64,000 nt of DNA from Dipteris shenzhenensis (Eukaryota > Polypodiophyta > Polypodiopsida > Gleicheniales). Made by a program: the position numbers and the translations under genes. Of the stretch, positions 1 through 11,760 are shown piece after piece. A model generated the notes under the pieces. The model saw only the letters and a list, made by a program, of their open reading frames with translations, was not told the DNA's origin and searched no databases. The first letter of the stretch is position 1; each line of letters starts with the position of its first letter. The stretch is taken from NCBI GenBank assembly GCA_047967505.1, contig CM106540.1; one strand, written 5' to 3'.

Positions 1-2440
1 TATCCATTACTTAAAATCAGCCCTCATTCATAAAACAAAAACCATGTGGGTATGCAACGACTTAGCACATTAACTTCTTGATAATCTCATGTACCCTAGG
101 ATGTAGAGAAGGTTTTCAAAATGGAGAATTTTGTGTGTTAAATTTGTTATATGAGATATGCTTATAGGCATTGGAAAACCTATGATTGTGATGTAGTGGA
201 CACAAAAGAGATAGGGATACATATGCCAAATGATGGAATCCAGGATAGTTGGAGCTTGAAGCAGATTCGAGAATATGTTGCTATCAACGTTTGATGACTT
301 AGAATTTTTTGGACACTAAATGGAAAGAAGGAAAAAAGGCAAACTTGAAATAACATCAATGCTAGATAAATTGAAGCATTCTTATACCTTAGCCATTCAT
401 ACTTTGTTTTAATAAATATAATAGATTTTGAACTGTGACATCACTTATGAATGTAAAACGTAACTTGTAATTTGTTGGATTCCATGCATTCAGTCTATAT
501 TTTCTTTAAAATTATTGAAATGTGATTCTTTTGGAAATGTGTGTTATTGCATAACCTAAAAAAGATATTCTTAGACTTTTTAGTATTCAATCATGGTAAT
601 GATTCTCAATTCTCTTGAATTTGTGATGGACAACTTAATACATTTTATTCCCCTATTTTTTTACAATTTGCTTTAGAGAGATTTTATTTTCTTAAGTAGA
701 ATCAAGGTATTACAAAAAACAGAAACAAACTATATATAAAGCCTCTTTTGACTTTTTAAGACATCAATGAATTTTTAATGAGTCTAGAGTATTTGTAAAG
801 GGATTAGGGATTAGTTAAGCCTTCATTTCATTCATAACATACCTGACACCTTCTTTAGTCTTCATCTCATACTTTCTTTCATGGACACCTCCGATGGCCA
901 CCTCTCATGAAGCATACCACAATTTTGTGGCAGCTACTTCTCATGCGGTAGCAAGGAGTTGTATGAGAATTTTTAATCATGAGATAGACTTCATCAAGAC
1001 AATGTGAAGCCATAATGATATTTTAAGTGATGTTATATAGTAGATGGATTATAAGATCATTTACCAGTACATCATTTGACTATTCGTTGATAGAGTGCTG
1101 TGGGTGCTCCTTCTTACAATGTTGCAATAGTGATCCACATATATTGTATAGAATTTGCAATATCCTAGGTCTAAAACACTATACACACATATCAAACAAA
1201 GTTGGAAAGATGCCTGACCTAAATGGGGTCCATAGGAACATGTTTTTTGTCCATAGAACTCGAACATTGCATAATGATTCTAGAGATGGAAGATCCCCTT
1301 GCACCTAGTTTCATAGGGGAGGTTCCAGCTCTAGTTGCACCGGTGCATGGTAGGGATGTAAAAGAGTAGGTTGCATTAGGGGAAGTTTGGAATAAAAAAG
1401 AGCATCTTCCATTTGGGCCTAGGCGAATGAGGATGCTCAAGCATTAAAAGAATGCAGGGTTTCTTTCTCCTCCTCATTGGTGGAAAAAAATGGTCCTCAC
1501 TCCAATTTACTTGCATCACCAAGGTAAAGGCAATAAAGCCCTCCCAAAATGTTTGTCGCTATTGGATTATGCAGCAAGATCAATGGTGAGTCAAAGGCCC
1601 GATCGTAAATAGCAGTTAATAACAATCAACAGGGATAGAGATGGGTTGTCTCTCAAGAGCAAGCATGGCTAGCAAGCATGACCATCTTCCGTGGGAGAGG
1701 AGCACACACAAGGCCCATCTCCTATAGAGGAAGAATATGACATGAAGGAAGTAATTCTATTACAGTCTCTTTCGTATGTTATTAAACCACCGACGGTGGC
1801 GCCCACTGTAGTAGCTACCAAAATTATTCTTGCAAGTTTTTCCACAAAATCCGAGAACACGACATCTTGCCTCACCAAAATACATTTCTACACTGATGGA
1901 GGTAAGGGCATGAGAGACATCAATTTTAAAAGTTCCTACACTTTATTAATTCCTTCTTTCCATGAGGCCATAATGTAGAATGGAGGTCCACTAGCATCTA
2001 CCTCTAAAACATCCCCATGTAGTGTCCAAGTGAGGAGTCCATGCCTGCGCTTTGCCCTCAACACACATGTCACATTGCAAAATGTCAATTTCAATGGCAA
2101 ATTGACACTTGCAATAATCTAATCATTAGCGTTTATTGAAGATCATTAATTTAAGAACATTAAATCAAAAGAACTAGACTCATCGAATCCCTCTTTGCAA
2201 AGGTTGATGGTACTTTTGCTCTCATCTATGCTGGTAGATAGTGCAGATGAAGAGGGCTCTCCTATAATGATTTGCTTTCTAGTGCGATTTGCTTGTCTCT
2301 TCACCATCTTGCCATACAAGAGGAGAGCGAGGGTCATGGAAAAGATTGCAGAGGTAAGGAAATAAAATATTTTGTACATAAAAATCAAATCGTATTGGTG
2401 TGTAGCACTAACATTCTATACATACATACAAAACAATATA
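1..2440. other. Intergenic stretch with no supported gene
   Basis: No open frame here looks like a recognisable protein. The short frames near 1.0-1.4 kb and 1.7-2.0 kb overlap on both strands, lack codon structure and match no family I know. No tRNA-like fold or LTR boundary was seen. It is probably decayed intergenic or transposon-derived DNA. Confidence 0.5.
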
Positions 2441-2500
2441 CACTTTTGTTGTCATCTCAAGATCACTTTGATTTGCATTACACTTTGGAACACGTTTTTT

Positions 2501-2922
2501 ACATTTACAATTAAATCTGATTGTATGTGTTTGTATTTAATAATTAATTTACTTCATTTCAATTCATTGCACAAAATTTAATAATTAAGTAATCTTCAAA
2601 ACATGGCTTATACATTTACAATTAAATATGATTTTAGTTTTCCTATTTAATTGAATGTAATCAAATTTATAACTGAATAATTTTATTGAAACTAATTGTA
2701 TTTTGAATTTAACATTTACAATTAAATCTAATTTTATGTAGTAAATTTGTATTTTATAATTAATTTACTTCATTTCGATTCAGTGAACACAATTTTATAA
2801 TTAAGTAATGTTTAAAACACATTGGGTTTTACATTTACAATTAATTTGATTATATATTTTCTATTAAATTAATTGCAATCAAATTAATAATTGAATAATT
2901 TAATTAAAATTAATTGTATTCA
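2501..2922 (+). repeat. AT-rich tandem direct repeat, about 211-bp period, two copies
   Basis: The word acatttacaattaaatct begins one copy at 2501 and another at 2712. Both copies continue through a matching ttaatttacttcatttc segment and an ataattaagtaat segment. Each copy has an internal half-repeat that starts with the same acatttacaatta word, near 2610 and 2829. No coding content was seen. Confidence 0.7.
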
Positions 2923-2996
2923 ACAATTAGCATCTTTCTACATATAAAAAATGTAGAGATACATTTATGTTTATATATTATAAAAAGTAAAGCAAT

Positions 2997-3062
2997 AGAT
3001 ACACACATGCATGCATGCACATGAACACCCACGCACGTGCACACACGCACACACACACACAT
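2997..3062 (+). repeat. CA/GCAT microsatellite
   Basis: The tract alternates purine and pyrimidine: (GCAT)n, then mixed CACG/CACA, ending in a pure (AC)n run. It is an ordinary simple repeat with Z-DNA-type alternation. Confidence 0.85.
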
Positions 3063-3579
3063 TCTTGATAATTCATGTCAAGAATGAATACACAATATAG
3101 TCAGGTCACTTAATTATATGTGGAATTTTGAAAAGATTTAAAGTGGTTGCATGGTGAGATTAATCTCACAATAATGGACCAATCAAACTAAGCATAAAAT
3201 TGGGATATCCATGGAATCCCAATATAAACGGGTTTTTAAAAAATCGGTAAAGAAACATTTTTAATGACAAGCGTGATGTGGATTAATTCGATGGAAAAAT
3301 GAGGTATATCTATTCATTGGATGGAGGATAGGTCACCGTGATTAAGGGGAAAAGGGTCAAGCTAACCCACAATGGGAAACTCAGGCAATTATCCCCACAA
3401 ATAGCTTTGAAAAAGCATTAAAGGATGGCGCATAGGGTTGGGCTACCAGGAGCACTTATGAGGGTGGGAATCCCAAAGATGAATGGAGCATTATGGAGGT
3501 AAAGGTTGGTCAATCACCAGACATAGAAAATTCACGACCACCATATAAATGGCACGACTCTATTGATGCCTTGTCTCAG

Positions 3580-3690
3580 CTCATACACTTTCTGAAGATT
3601 CATATTAATATCAGCAGGGGAGAGAGGAGGCTCGACCCCTTCTTATTCTTCAATTCAATATATGGGATAGCTACGTGACTGTTATCACTT
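3580..3690 (+). repeat. Probable 5' LTR remnant of the plus-strand copia element
   Basis: A block here (tatcagcaggg, then ggctcgaccccttctt, then tatgggatagctacgtga, then tgttatca) reappears in the same order at about 9040-9127, just after the polyprotein of the adjacent copia element. Shared blocks on either side of a polyprotein are what LTRs look like. I could not find the exact outer edge, the TG terminus or a tRNA primer-binding site, so the left boundary is approximate. Confidence 0.6.
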
Positions 3691-3839
3691 TAAGCCTTCA
3701 TGCAGTCGAGGCTCCTGGCGTCTTGACTCCTGTCGCCTCTCGCTCCTACTTCTGCAAACTGTTGTAGTCAGTCTCCATCGTCTTTCCTACATCCTCACTA
3801 ATCTCCAATCTCCTTCTTAACTCCCGCATCCTCGAACAA

Positions 3840-4699
3840 TTGGAAGGCCCCAACTATGCCTTTTGGAAATGGCAAATCCGCATGGTACTAGAAGAAAAGG
3901 CATTGTGGGCAATCGTTACTGGAGAGGAGAAGGACCCTGCTCTCGGACCACCTATCGTAGAAGTAGGGAGTGCGTCTTCCACCCCTGTCATCATTCCACC
4001 TCCTACTGAAGGAGGAGCTGGAACTCCCAAACCAGTAGCTTCCACCAGCCAGCCACCCTCCTGCCCATCGTCAGCTTTAGACTACCACTCCAAAGCCAAG
4101 CAAGCAAAACTAATCGTCTGCCTGACTCTCGGTGAAGTCCCTGCGATCCAAGTTCAAGTTTGCACGACAGCTACCAAAGTCTGGGAACTCCTACGGTCCA
4201 TATATGAAGAGAGGAACGTTGGCAACATCCTCACACTTCAACGCCGTCTCAGCAATACTGACATGAACGAAGGAGAAGCCATCTCACCTCACATCAAACA
4301 TATCAAAGCAATTGCGCATCAGCTCACTGCTGCGGGTGCCCCCATTCCACCATCTCAGCTTGCCTTCACGATTCTTGGCAGCATGCCCCCTTCTTTTGAT
4401 GCTTTCATCATGACAATTGAATGGAAACGCAATGAAGTAACAATTGACAACGTCACCACCAGGCTAATTCAAGAAGAAGCTCGACGGAAAGCGTCTAACC
4501 CCACTCGTGTGGTGAACGTGCTTTGATTGGCGGACCTACACGTCTACAAAAGAAATACAACCCCACTCCGCACGGTCGTCCTGGCATTCTGGGCCATGGA
4601 AGCTCAGACCGCAACACTCCAAAGAAGATCAGTCGTGGCAAGTGACCCGAACCTATCTGCTACAATTGCAATGACGTTGGTCATTACGCAAAAGATTGC
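3840..4699 (+). pseudogene. Copia gag region with CCHC zinc knuckle, frameshifted
   Basis: The first 229 codons read as a UBN2-type copia gag. They begin LEGPNYAFWKWQIRM and continue through VWELLRSIYEERN and an LQRRLSN stretch that binds and packages element RNA in this family. A stop at 4524-4526 ends that frame. The nucleic-acid-binding zinc knuckle (C-x2-C-x4-H-x4-C, CYNCNDVGHYAKDC) follows at 4658-4699 in a different frame, continuous with the protease frame. The shift between 4526 and 4658 shows the gene is broken. The apparent start is TTG; the true start was probably a little upstream and is not identifiable. Confidence 0.85.
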
Positions 4700-4735
4700 C
4701 GCAAGAGAGGAAAAGACATCAAATTACGCGAACAA

Positions 4736-5790
4736 ATGCGCGTTCACTTTGCTCAAACACTTGGTGACGCTCCGCCGAAAGCCCTGATGGCCACGCTTCT
4801 TGGTGATGAGAGTCCATCCAGCTTTGTGGAATTCGTGTTCACTTCACAGAGCACACCCGAGGTAAGCAATCAACTTGATCATTCCTGGTACCTAGATAGT
4901 GGAGCTAGCTGCCACATGTGCAACAACAAGTCTGCTTCTCCAAAATACAACACTCTCCCAGGGGGGCGAGATGTGATCATAGGCGACAATGGCTTCATTC
5001 AAGCAATTGGGACAGGTTCTGTGCCTATGTCCTCAACAATGGTGACCTTGGCGTCATCCAAGACGTACTTCATGTTCCAAATCTTGCCAAGAACCTACTT
5101 TCTGTGGGAGTTCTAGACTCCTGAGGCTTGGAACTTTGATTTCATGGCAGCCAGTGTACCCTCTTCAAAGGTGACCACCTTTATGCAACACGAATCAAAT
5201 GCGGAGGCCTATACCACCTCAATGCTACATCTGCTCAGTCCACGCCACCTCCCCATGCACTCGCTGCTATAGCCAAAGCTCATCACGATGAACTATGGCA
5301 CCGGTGATTCGGGTACATCAATTCCACCAAGCTTGCAAAGATGGCCACCCACTCCCTCGTAGAAGGCTTTGATTACAAACAAAGCCATTCCCTGCAACTA
5401 TGCATTGGCTGTGTATTCGGCAAGGCTCACAAAGAACCGTTTCAACGACACGCCAACAACCGCACCTCTGAAATCCTCGATCTCATCCACACAGATGTTT
5501 GCGGGCCTTTCCCAATGCCATCCCTCGGCGGTTCCGGATACTTCGCCACCTTCATTGACGACTTCTCTCGCTTCATCTTCATCTACTTTCTCACAAGCAA
5601 AGACGAGGTCTTCGACAGTTTTAAAGATCTCAAGGTCTTCCTCAAAACTCAAACAGGGAGGCGCATCATCCGACAATGGTGGTGAGTACTGTAGTCTGGC
5701 ATTTAACGCATTCTGCACTACTGCTGGAATCCACAGAGAATTCACCATTCCCCACACACCCGAACAAAACTCTATCTCTGAGCACAAAAA
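4736..5790 (+). pseudogene. Copia protease and integrase region, frameshifted
   Basis: The aspartic protease signature WYLDSGASCHM is at about 4886-4918. The GAG-pre-integrase zinc-binding part follows, with ELWHR near 5288 and CIGCVFGKAH at 5401-5430. The integrase catalytic core has the first Asp in HTDVCGPFP (about 5490), the second in SDNGGEY (about 5675, in another frame) and the Glu in the PEQNSISEHKN region (about 5760). In an active element these cut and join DNA ends. At least three frame changes and a stop near 5121 separate the pieces, so no functional integrase is encoded. Confidence 0.85.
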
Positions 5791-6551
5791 CCAGAGACAT
5801 CATGGAGATGTCACGCTGCATGCTTCACCATGAACAACTACGACTGTTCCTCTGGGTCGAAGCAGCTTCTACTGTAGTTTATCTATTAAATCAGGTGCCC
5901 ACATCGCCTATAGGATTAACGACTCCGTATGAGCTTTGGCACGGCCACAAGCCCCAAGTTTGCCATCTCAAAGTTTTCGGATGCACAGTCTTCACTCACG
6001 TTCCTGTAGAAAGGTGCCAACAAAGTCGAAACCCGCGGAGAAGCAGGACTTTTTGTTGGCTATGGCTCAAATCATCGCGGCTACAGCCTCCCAAAAATTC
6101 TTCTTCTCCAGGAATGTTCTTTTCGTTGAGAATGACCCCACTAATTCCACACAGGTTGATGCTGTCCCATCGTCCGCCACGTCCCACCCCCTTCATCCAA
6201 TCCTTTCACTGGCACCACCCACTTCTTCATCTGCCACGTCTCTTCCATGCGCAGACAATTTGCCCCTCTAGTGACTCACCTAACCCCAGTCCACCCCATC
6301 CCCACCCCTCCTGCTCCTGCCATGTGTCCGGACGAACAACATCCACGTCGGCCTGGCAAGGAACCCATGCTTCCCACTCACTCCCACCCTCCCCACCTCG
6401 AAGAATCCTCCCCTTCCCCGGACCTATTCGACATCGACCTTGAAGCTGCAAGTCCCTCCCTTGACCTTCACGTTCTTCTTCCTGTCGATGAATCCCCTCC
6501 AACCCTGTCATCACCCGTGGCAAGAGCTTCATCGACCTTCAACCAGCACCC

Positions 6552-8960
6552 ATGATCATAGAACCAGATTCCGTCCGTGACGCCCAACGATATCCTGAAT
6601 GGCCACAATGGGAAGCCGCCATGGGCGAGGAACTCCTCAGCATTCAACGCAACCACACATGGGCTGTCGTACCTCTACCTCCAGGACGACGTGCCATCAC
6701 CAGTAAGTGGGTTCTCAAACTCAAATTCTCTCCCGATCAGTGCTTAAATTTGCTGCACAACTTTGGGCTTCACAAAATTTTCCATGAAGTTTTTTTAAAA
6801 AAATTAAGCTTCAAAATGAAGCTTTTAATTTTAAGTTAGGCTTCTTTTTTATAAACTCACCTTTACTTCTAAACTAGAGTTATAGTCTATAGAATAAATC
6901 ATACATATAATTGTTCTATCTTCAAAGAAGCAAGGCTACCGAAGGAGATGTAGAGGACTGAAGCAAGATCTATCTTCAAAGAAGTGAGGCTACCGAAGGA
7001 GATGTAGAGGACTGAAGCAAGATCATGTTTATCCAGCCATCGCAGGCAGTCGGCAGCATCTTCCTGAACCAAATGCTCACGAGTCAGTGGGAGTAGGCTT
7101 TCTCTTCACAGAACTTGTAAACTCATTATATTTATATCCTTAGGTAATACAAGAATCCATGGCCGACTCCTCACTTCTGAGTCGGATAGCCCAGTGCCCG
7201 ACTGGCCTTTTCTTGGAGCCTGTGGTGTAGTAGAAGGCTGAGGCTAGCCTCTGGCCAGTGGCGGGAAAGAATTGCAGATGGATCATGGAAGTTGAGAGAC
7301 TGAGCACTTAGCAGGGCTGAGGGAGACAGTAGACTCAAGACTCGTCGAGAGGCTAGAGTGAGCAGGCTGTAGCCAGCTCGAGAGAGATCTGGAAATTTCT
7401 GGATTCTGAGAGAGAGACTCTGCCCGCCCAAGATTTGAGAAGTCTACTTCAAAAACTTCAAACTGCATTCTACAGACTACTATGCATAATGTATATATAT
7501 TATATACTATACTATAGTTTGTAGTATATACTTGAAGCTTTGGAGATAGGCCTGAGCTTCAAAATGAAGCTTATACGAAGATGCCAGGCTTCAGGAATGC
7601 TGCGTAGCTAAATTTTCTGAGAGTCATTTGAAGCCCAAAATGCCAATGAAGCTCAATCTGCGCAGCAAATTTAAGCACTGCTCCCGATGGTTCCATTTCC
7701 TGTTATAAAGCCCGTCTCGTTGCTCGCAATTTTACAGACTAAAGGTGCTGATTATACTGATACTTTCGCCCCCGTTGTTTAGCTTTCTTCCATCCGCCGT
7801 CTCCTTGCCTAGGCAACCCTACATGGGATGTATGTTCATCAACTTGACGTCCAGACCGCCGTCTTACATGGTGACCTGCAAGAAGACATTTACCTCGAAC
7901 CACCACCTGGCCTTCCTCATCCCACGAGCATGGTGTCCCATCGCAAAAAGGCTATCTACGGCTTAAATCAAGCCTTGCGCTCATGGTACCTCAAAATTGA
8001 TGAATACTTACTTCATCAACAACGGCTTTTGGCGATGCTACAGTGATCCAAGCCTATATGCTTGTACGTCACCCGATCTTTTTCTCCTCGTTCCCTTGTA
8101 CGTCGACGATCTAATCGTTGTTTGCAACGACCTTCCCTGCCTTCATTTGTTCAAACATGACATCCAACGCATCTTCCCTATGACAGACTCCAGCCCCATC
8201 CACACACTCTTGGCATTCAAGTCCGCCACGACACATCTTCTGGCACGACCTGGCTGCATCAACAACGATACATCCAAACGAACACAACCACATGTCAACC
8301 ATTCCTTACCGCAGCCTCATCGGTTCATTAATGTACGCTATGGTTTGCACCAGGCCCGATATCTCCACAGCTGTTACAAAGCTAGCTCAATTGATGATCA
8401 ATCCTGGTGTCACCCATTGGAATGCCGCCAAACGTGTGCTCAAATATATGAAAGGCACTCAAGCACTTGGTATGTGCTACACTGCCCACACAATCAAATT
8501 TGATCGGGTATGCCGACTCGGACTGGGCAGGCGATGTTGATGATCGACGATCCACAAGTGGATATGTATTCCTCCTCGCTAGTGGTCCTATATCTTGGTC
8601 CTGTTGCAAGCAAAAATCCATTGCCCTCTCCTCGACAGAAGCAAAATATATTTATGTCTGTCAAGCTACAAAAGAACACGTGTGGCTACATACACTAACA
8701 CAAGAAATCGGCATTTCACTCCACGATTCCATCATGTACAATGACAATAATGGATGCATCTGTCTCAGCCACAATGGTTGTCACCACAAAAGAAGTAAAC
8801 ATGTGGATCTACTGTAGTACCATTACGTTCGTGACTTAGTGCAACAAGGCGAACTCACTTAAAATACTGCAACACCACCAACATGCTCGCAGACCTGTTT
8901 ACTAAAGCTTTTCCCAAAGATCGCTTTGAATTCCTCTGCACTGGCATCAGTCTACTCCAA
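6552..8960 (+). pseudogene. Copia reverse transcriptase and RNase H, split by insertion
   Basis: The RT starts with the usual WEAAMGEELLSI and HTWAVVPLPPGR segments and runs to SKWVLKLKFSPD at 6737. It resumes after the inserted transposon at 7689 with GSISCYKARLVARNF. The catalytic YVDDLIVV box lies at 8099-8122. RNase H reads GYADSDWAGDVDDRRSTSGY from about 8508 and ALSSTEAKYI near 8628. A typical C-terminal copia phrase, MLADLFTKAF, is at about 8883. In-frame stops and frame changes after 7740, 8045 and 8500 inactivate it. Removing the insertion restores the codon register across the junction. Confidence 0.88.
6738..7680. mobile_element. hAT-type non-autonomous DNA transposon (943 bp) with TIRs and 8-bp target duplication
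   Basis: The ends are perfect 19-bp inverted repeats. The left begins CAGTGCTTAAATTTGCTGC, and the right ends with its exact complement at 7680. The flanking 8-mer ctcccgat occurs at 6730-6737 and again at 7681-7688, and one copy is needed to restore the copia RT codons SPDGS. An 8-bp duplication and termini starting CAG are diagnostic of the hAT superfamily. No transposase frame is present, so it needed an enzyme from elsewhere. Inside are a 54-bp direct duplication starting near 6916 and 6970 and subterminal words such as gaagcttc/aagcttca. Clean ends suggest it inserted after the copia element but has not decayed greatly. Confidence 0.93.
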
Positions 8961-9004
8961 ACACCCTTGCTTCCATCGTGACATTGGATTGAGGGGAGGA
9001 TTAT

Positions 9005-9127
9005 GGGATTATTCCAATCCAATCCAGTATCAGCAATTTGTTAGTCGTTAGTGAGTGGAGAGTGGCTATTGCTCGACCCCTTCTTTGGCATTGTATTCTA
9101 TGGGATAGCTACGTGAATGTTAGTCAC
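9005..9127 (+). repeat. Probable 3' LTR remnant of the copia element
   Basis: Directly after the polyprotein lies a purine-rich stretch, ttggattgaggggaggat (about 8984-9002), a typical polypurine tract for plus-strand priming. It is followed by sequence sharing ordered blocks (tatcagcaa, gctcgaccccttctt, tatgggatagctacgtga) with 3580-3690. The block ends near gttagtca, where satellite DNA begins at once. Confidence 0.65.
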
Positions 9128-11090
9128 TAACTACGTTGAGATGCGTGCAAAGTATTGTCAACATCGGATATGCTCTGCATGGTCGATTACGCATTAGACA
9201 ACGTTTTTCCCGTAGTGATATGCACATCCGCAAAAAAACATGCCCTTAGGTATGTTATCTGACCAAGTACTTATCGGATGGGTGTGCCTCTTTGAGAACA
9301 TTTCAATACCACCTAGGTTAAGGTATAGGAAAAGTATTGTGCCCATTGGATATGCTTTGCATGGTCGATCGAGCATTAAATACCATTTTTGCCTTAGTGT
9401 CATGCACATCTGTAAAAGAACACGCTGCTAGGTATGTTATCCGATCAAGCACTTATGCGATGGGAATGCCACTTTGCATGTAAGTCAATTCCACCTAGTT
9501 GAAGGTGTGTGCAAAGTATTGTGCCCATTGGATATGCTTTGCATTGTCTATCAAGCATAAAACACCGTTTTTGCCTTAGTGTCATGCACAACCATATAAA
9601 AACACGGTCCTAGGTGTGTTATTCAAACAAGTACTTATCGGATGGGGCTTATGCGATGGGAATGCCACTTTGCATGTAAGTCAATTCCACCTAGTTGAAG
9701 GTGTGTGCAAAGTATTGTAGTTGAAGGTGTGTGCAAAGTATTGTGCCCATCAGATATTCTTTGCATTGTCTATCAAGCATAAAACACTGTTTTTGCCTTA
9801 GTGTCATGCACAACCATATAAAAACACGGTCCTAGGTGTGTTATTCAAACAAGTACTTATCGGATGGGGGCTCCACTTTGCACGCAAGTCTGTTTCAACT
9901 ACATTGAGGTGTGTGCAAAGTATTGTCACCATCGGACATGCATTGCATGGTCGATCACGCATTATACACCATTTTTTCCCTAGTGATATGCACATCCGTA
10001 TAAAAACACGCACTTAGGTGTGTTATCTGACCAAGTACTTATCGGATGGATGTGCCTCTTTGAGAACATTTCAATAACACCTAGGTTGAGGCGCACGAAA
10101 AGTTTTGTGCCCATCGGATATTTTTTGCATGGTCGATCGAGCATTAAATACTATTTTTGCTCTAGTGTCATGCACATCCATTAAAAAAAATGCTGCTAGG
10201 TATGTTATCCGATCAACCACTTATGGGATGGGCGTGCCACTTTGCATGTAAGACAATTCCACCTAGTTGAAGGTGTGTGCAAAGTATTGTGCCCATCGGA
10301 TATTTTTTGCATTGTCGATCAAGCATAAAACACCGTTTTTGCCTTAGTGTCATGCACAACCATGAAAAAACACGGTCCTAAGTGTGTTAATCAAACAAGT
10401 ACTTATCGGATGGGGGCTCCAGTTTGCACCCAAGTCCGTTTCAACTAGGTTGAGATGCGTGCAAAGTATTGTCACCATCGGATATGCTCTGCATGGTTGA
10501 TTACGCATTATACAACGTTTTTCCCATAGTGATATGCACATCCGCAAAAAACATGCCCTTAGGTATGTTATCTGACCAAGTACTTATCAGATGGGTGTGC
10601 CTCTTTAAGAACATTTGAATACCATCTAGGTTAAGGTATAGGAAAAGTATTGTGCCCATCGGATATGCTTTGCATGGTCGATCGAGCATTAAATACCATT
10701 TTTGCCTTAGTGTCATGCACATCTGTAAAAAAACATGCTGCTAGGTGTGTTATCCGATCAAGTACTTATGCGATGGGAATGCCACTTTGCATGTAAGTCA
10801 ATTCCACCTAGTTGAAGGTGTCTGCAAAGTATTGTGCCCATCGTATATGCTTTGAACTGTCGATCAAGCATAAAACACCGTTTTTGCCTTTGTGTCATGC
10901 ACAACCATATAAAAACACGACCGTAGGCGTGTTATTCAAATAAGTATATATCAGATGGGGGATCCACTTTGCACGAGAGTCTGTTTTAACTACGTTGAGG
11001 TGCGTGCAAAGTATTGTCACCATCGGATATGCTTTGCATGGTCAATCACGCATTATACACCATTTTTTCCCTAGCGATATGGACATCCAA
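9128..11090 (+). repeat. Satellite array, 182-bp monomer, A-B-C higher-order repeat
   Basis: The core word aaagtattgt (aaagttttgt in one copy) recurs at 9149, 9331, 9513, 9735, 9917, 10099, 10281, 10463, 10644, 10826 and 11008. Spacings are 182 bp, except one of 181 and one of 222. Three monomer types alternate. A has cacgcatta or ttacgcatta and a tcaccatcgg/tcaacatcgg word. B has cgagcattaaatac. C has caagcataaaacaccg. The order is A-B-C-C'-A-B-C-A-B-C-A, giving a 546-bp higher-order unit. The irregular interval contains a local 26-bp duplication (about 9683-9734). A monomer near 180 bp is a size often seen in plant centromeric satellites, but location cannot be judged from one window. Confidence 0.93.
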
Positions 11091-11760
11091 AAAAAACACG
11101 GCCGCAGCCGCCAGACCCCCTGGACGGGGGAAGGGGGGATGGGGGGGTGGAGGGGGAAGGGTGTGGGAGGGGGGCAGGGGCCTGGCGGGGGGGGGGGGGC
11201 TGGCAGCCACGGCCGCCAGCCCTGTGGAGGGGGGGAATTGGGGAGGGGGGGCTGGCGCCCCCTCCAGGGGAAGGGGGGCGGGGGGGAAGGGGGGATGGGG
11301 GGTGGAGGGGGAAGGGGGTGGCGCCCGCGGTCGCCATGGGGAAGGGGGGGGCAGGGGGGGAAGGGAAGGGGGGGGGGAGGGGTTGAGGGGGGGGCAAAGG
11401 GGGGGGGGCGGGGGGGGAAGGGGAGGGGGGGAGCGGGAGAGGAAGGGGGGGGGGAGGGGTCAAGGGGGGGAGGCGTTCTGGCGGCGGAGGGAGGGGAGGG
11501 GAGGGGAGGGGGGGAGGGTGAGGTCAAGGGAGGAAGGGAGGGGGGAGGGGAGCGGAAGGAGAGAGAGGAGAGAGAGAGGGAGAGAGAGAGAGGGAGAGGA
11601 GAGGAGGGAGCCGAAGGAGAGAGAGGGGAGAGGAGGGAGGGGAGTGAGAGAGAGAATGAGGGGAGGGAGAGAGAAAGAGAGAGAGAGAGTGAGGGGGGAA
11701 GGCATAGGAGAGAGAGAGAGAGTGAGGGAGAGAGAAACAAGGGAGTAGAGGGAGAGAGAT
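11091..11760 (+). repeat. G-run/polypurine tract grading into GA repeat
   Basis: The plus strand is almost entirely G and A, with dozens of runs of four or more G (for example around 11190, 11260, 11350, 11400) up to about 11530. It then passes into GAGAGA-type repeat. Long open frames on both strands here (Gly/Arg-rich on plus, Pro/Ser-rich on minus) arise from lack of stop codons in such sequence and are not genes. The tract abuts the satellite without an intervening unique sequence. Confidence 0.9.

Larger units (their letters stand above)
3580..9127 (+). mobile_element. Decayed Ty1/copia LTR retrotransposon, interrupted by a hAT-type insertion
   Basis: The domain order is gag, CCHC zinc knuckle, protease, GAG-pre-integrase, integrase, reverse transcriptase, RNase H. 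Integrase ahead of reverse transcriptase defines Ty1/copia. Gag begins near 3822, the zinc knuckle is at 4658-4699, the protease DSGA is at 4895, the integrase core is about 5480-5790, the RT YVDD box is at 8099-8110, and RNase H is about 8480-8815. Several in-frame stops and frameshifts (after 4526, near 5125, near 5670, and through the RT) mean no complete polyprotein can be made. A 943-bp DNA transposon sits inside the RT. LTR-like blocks flank the whole element. Confidence 0.9.

Noticed and set aside
5398-5787. 129-codon minus-strand frame opposite the copia integrase
   Set aside because: It is antisense to a well-supported integrase region and has no recognised motif.
9194-10722. Several Cys-rich short frames (about 65-73 codons) repeating MCMTLRQKWYLML or MRMCISL
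   Set aside because: They are satellite monomers translated in one frame, recurring with the 182-bp period.
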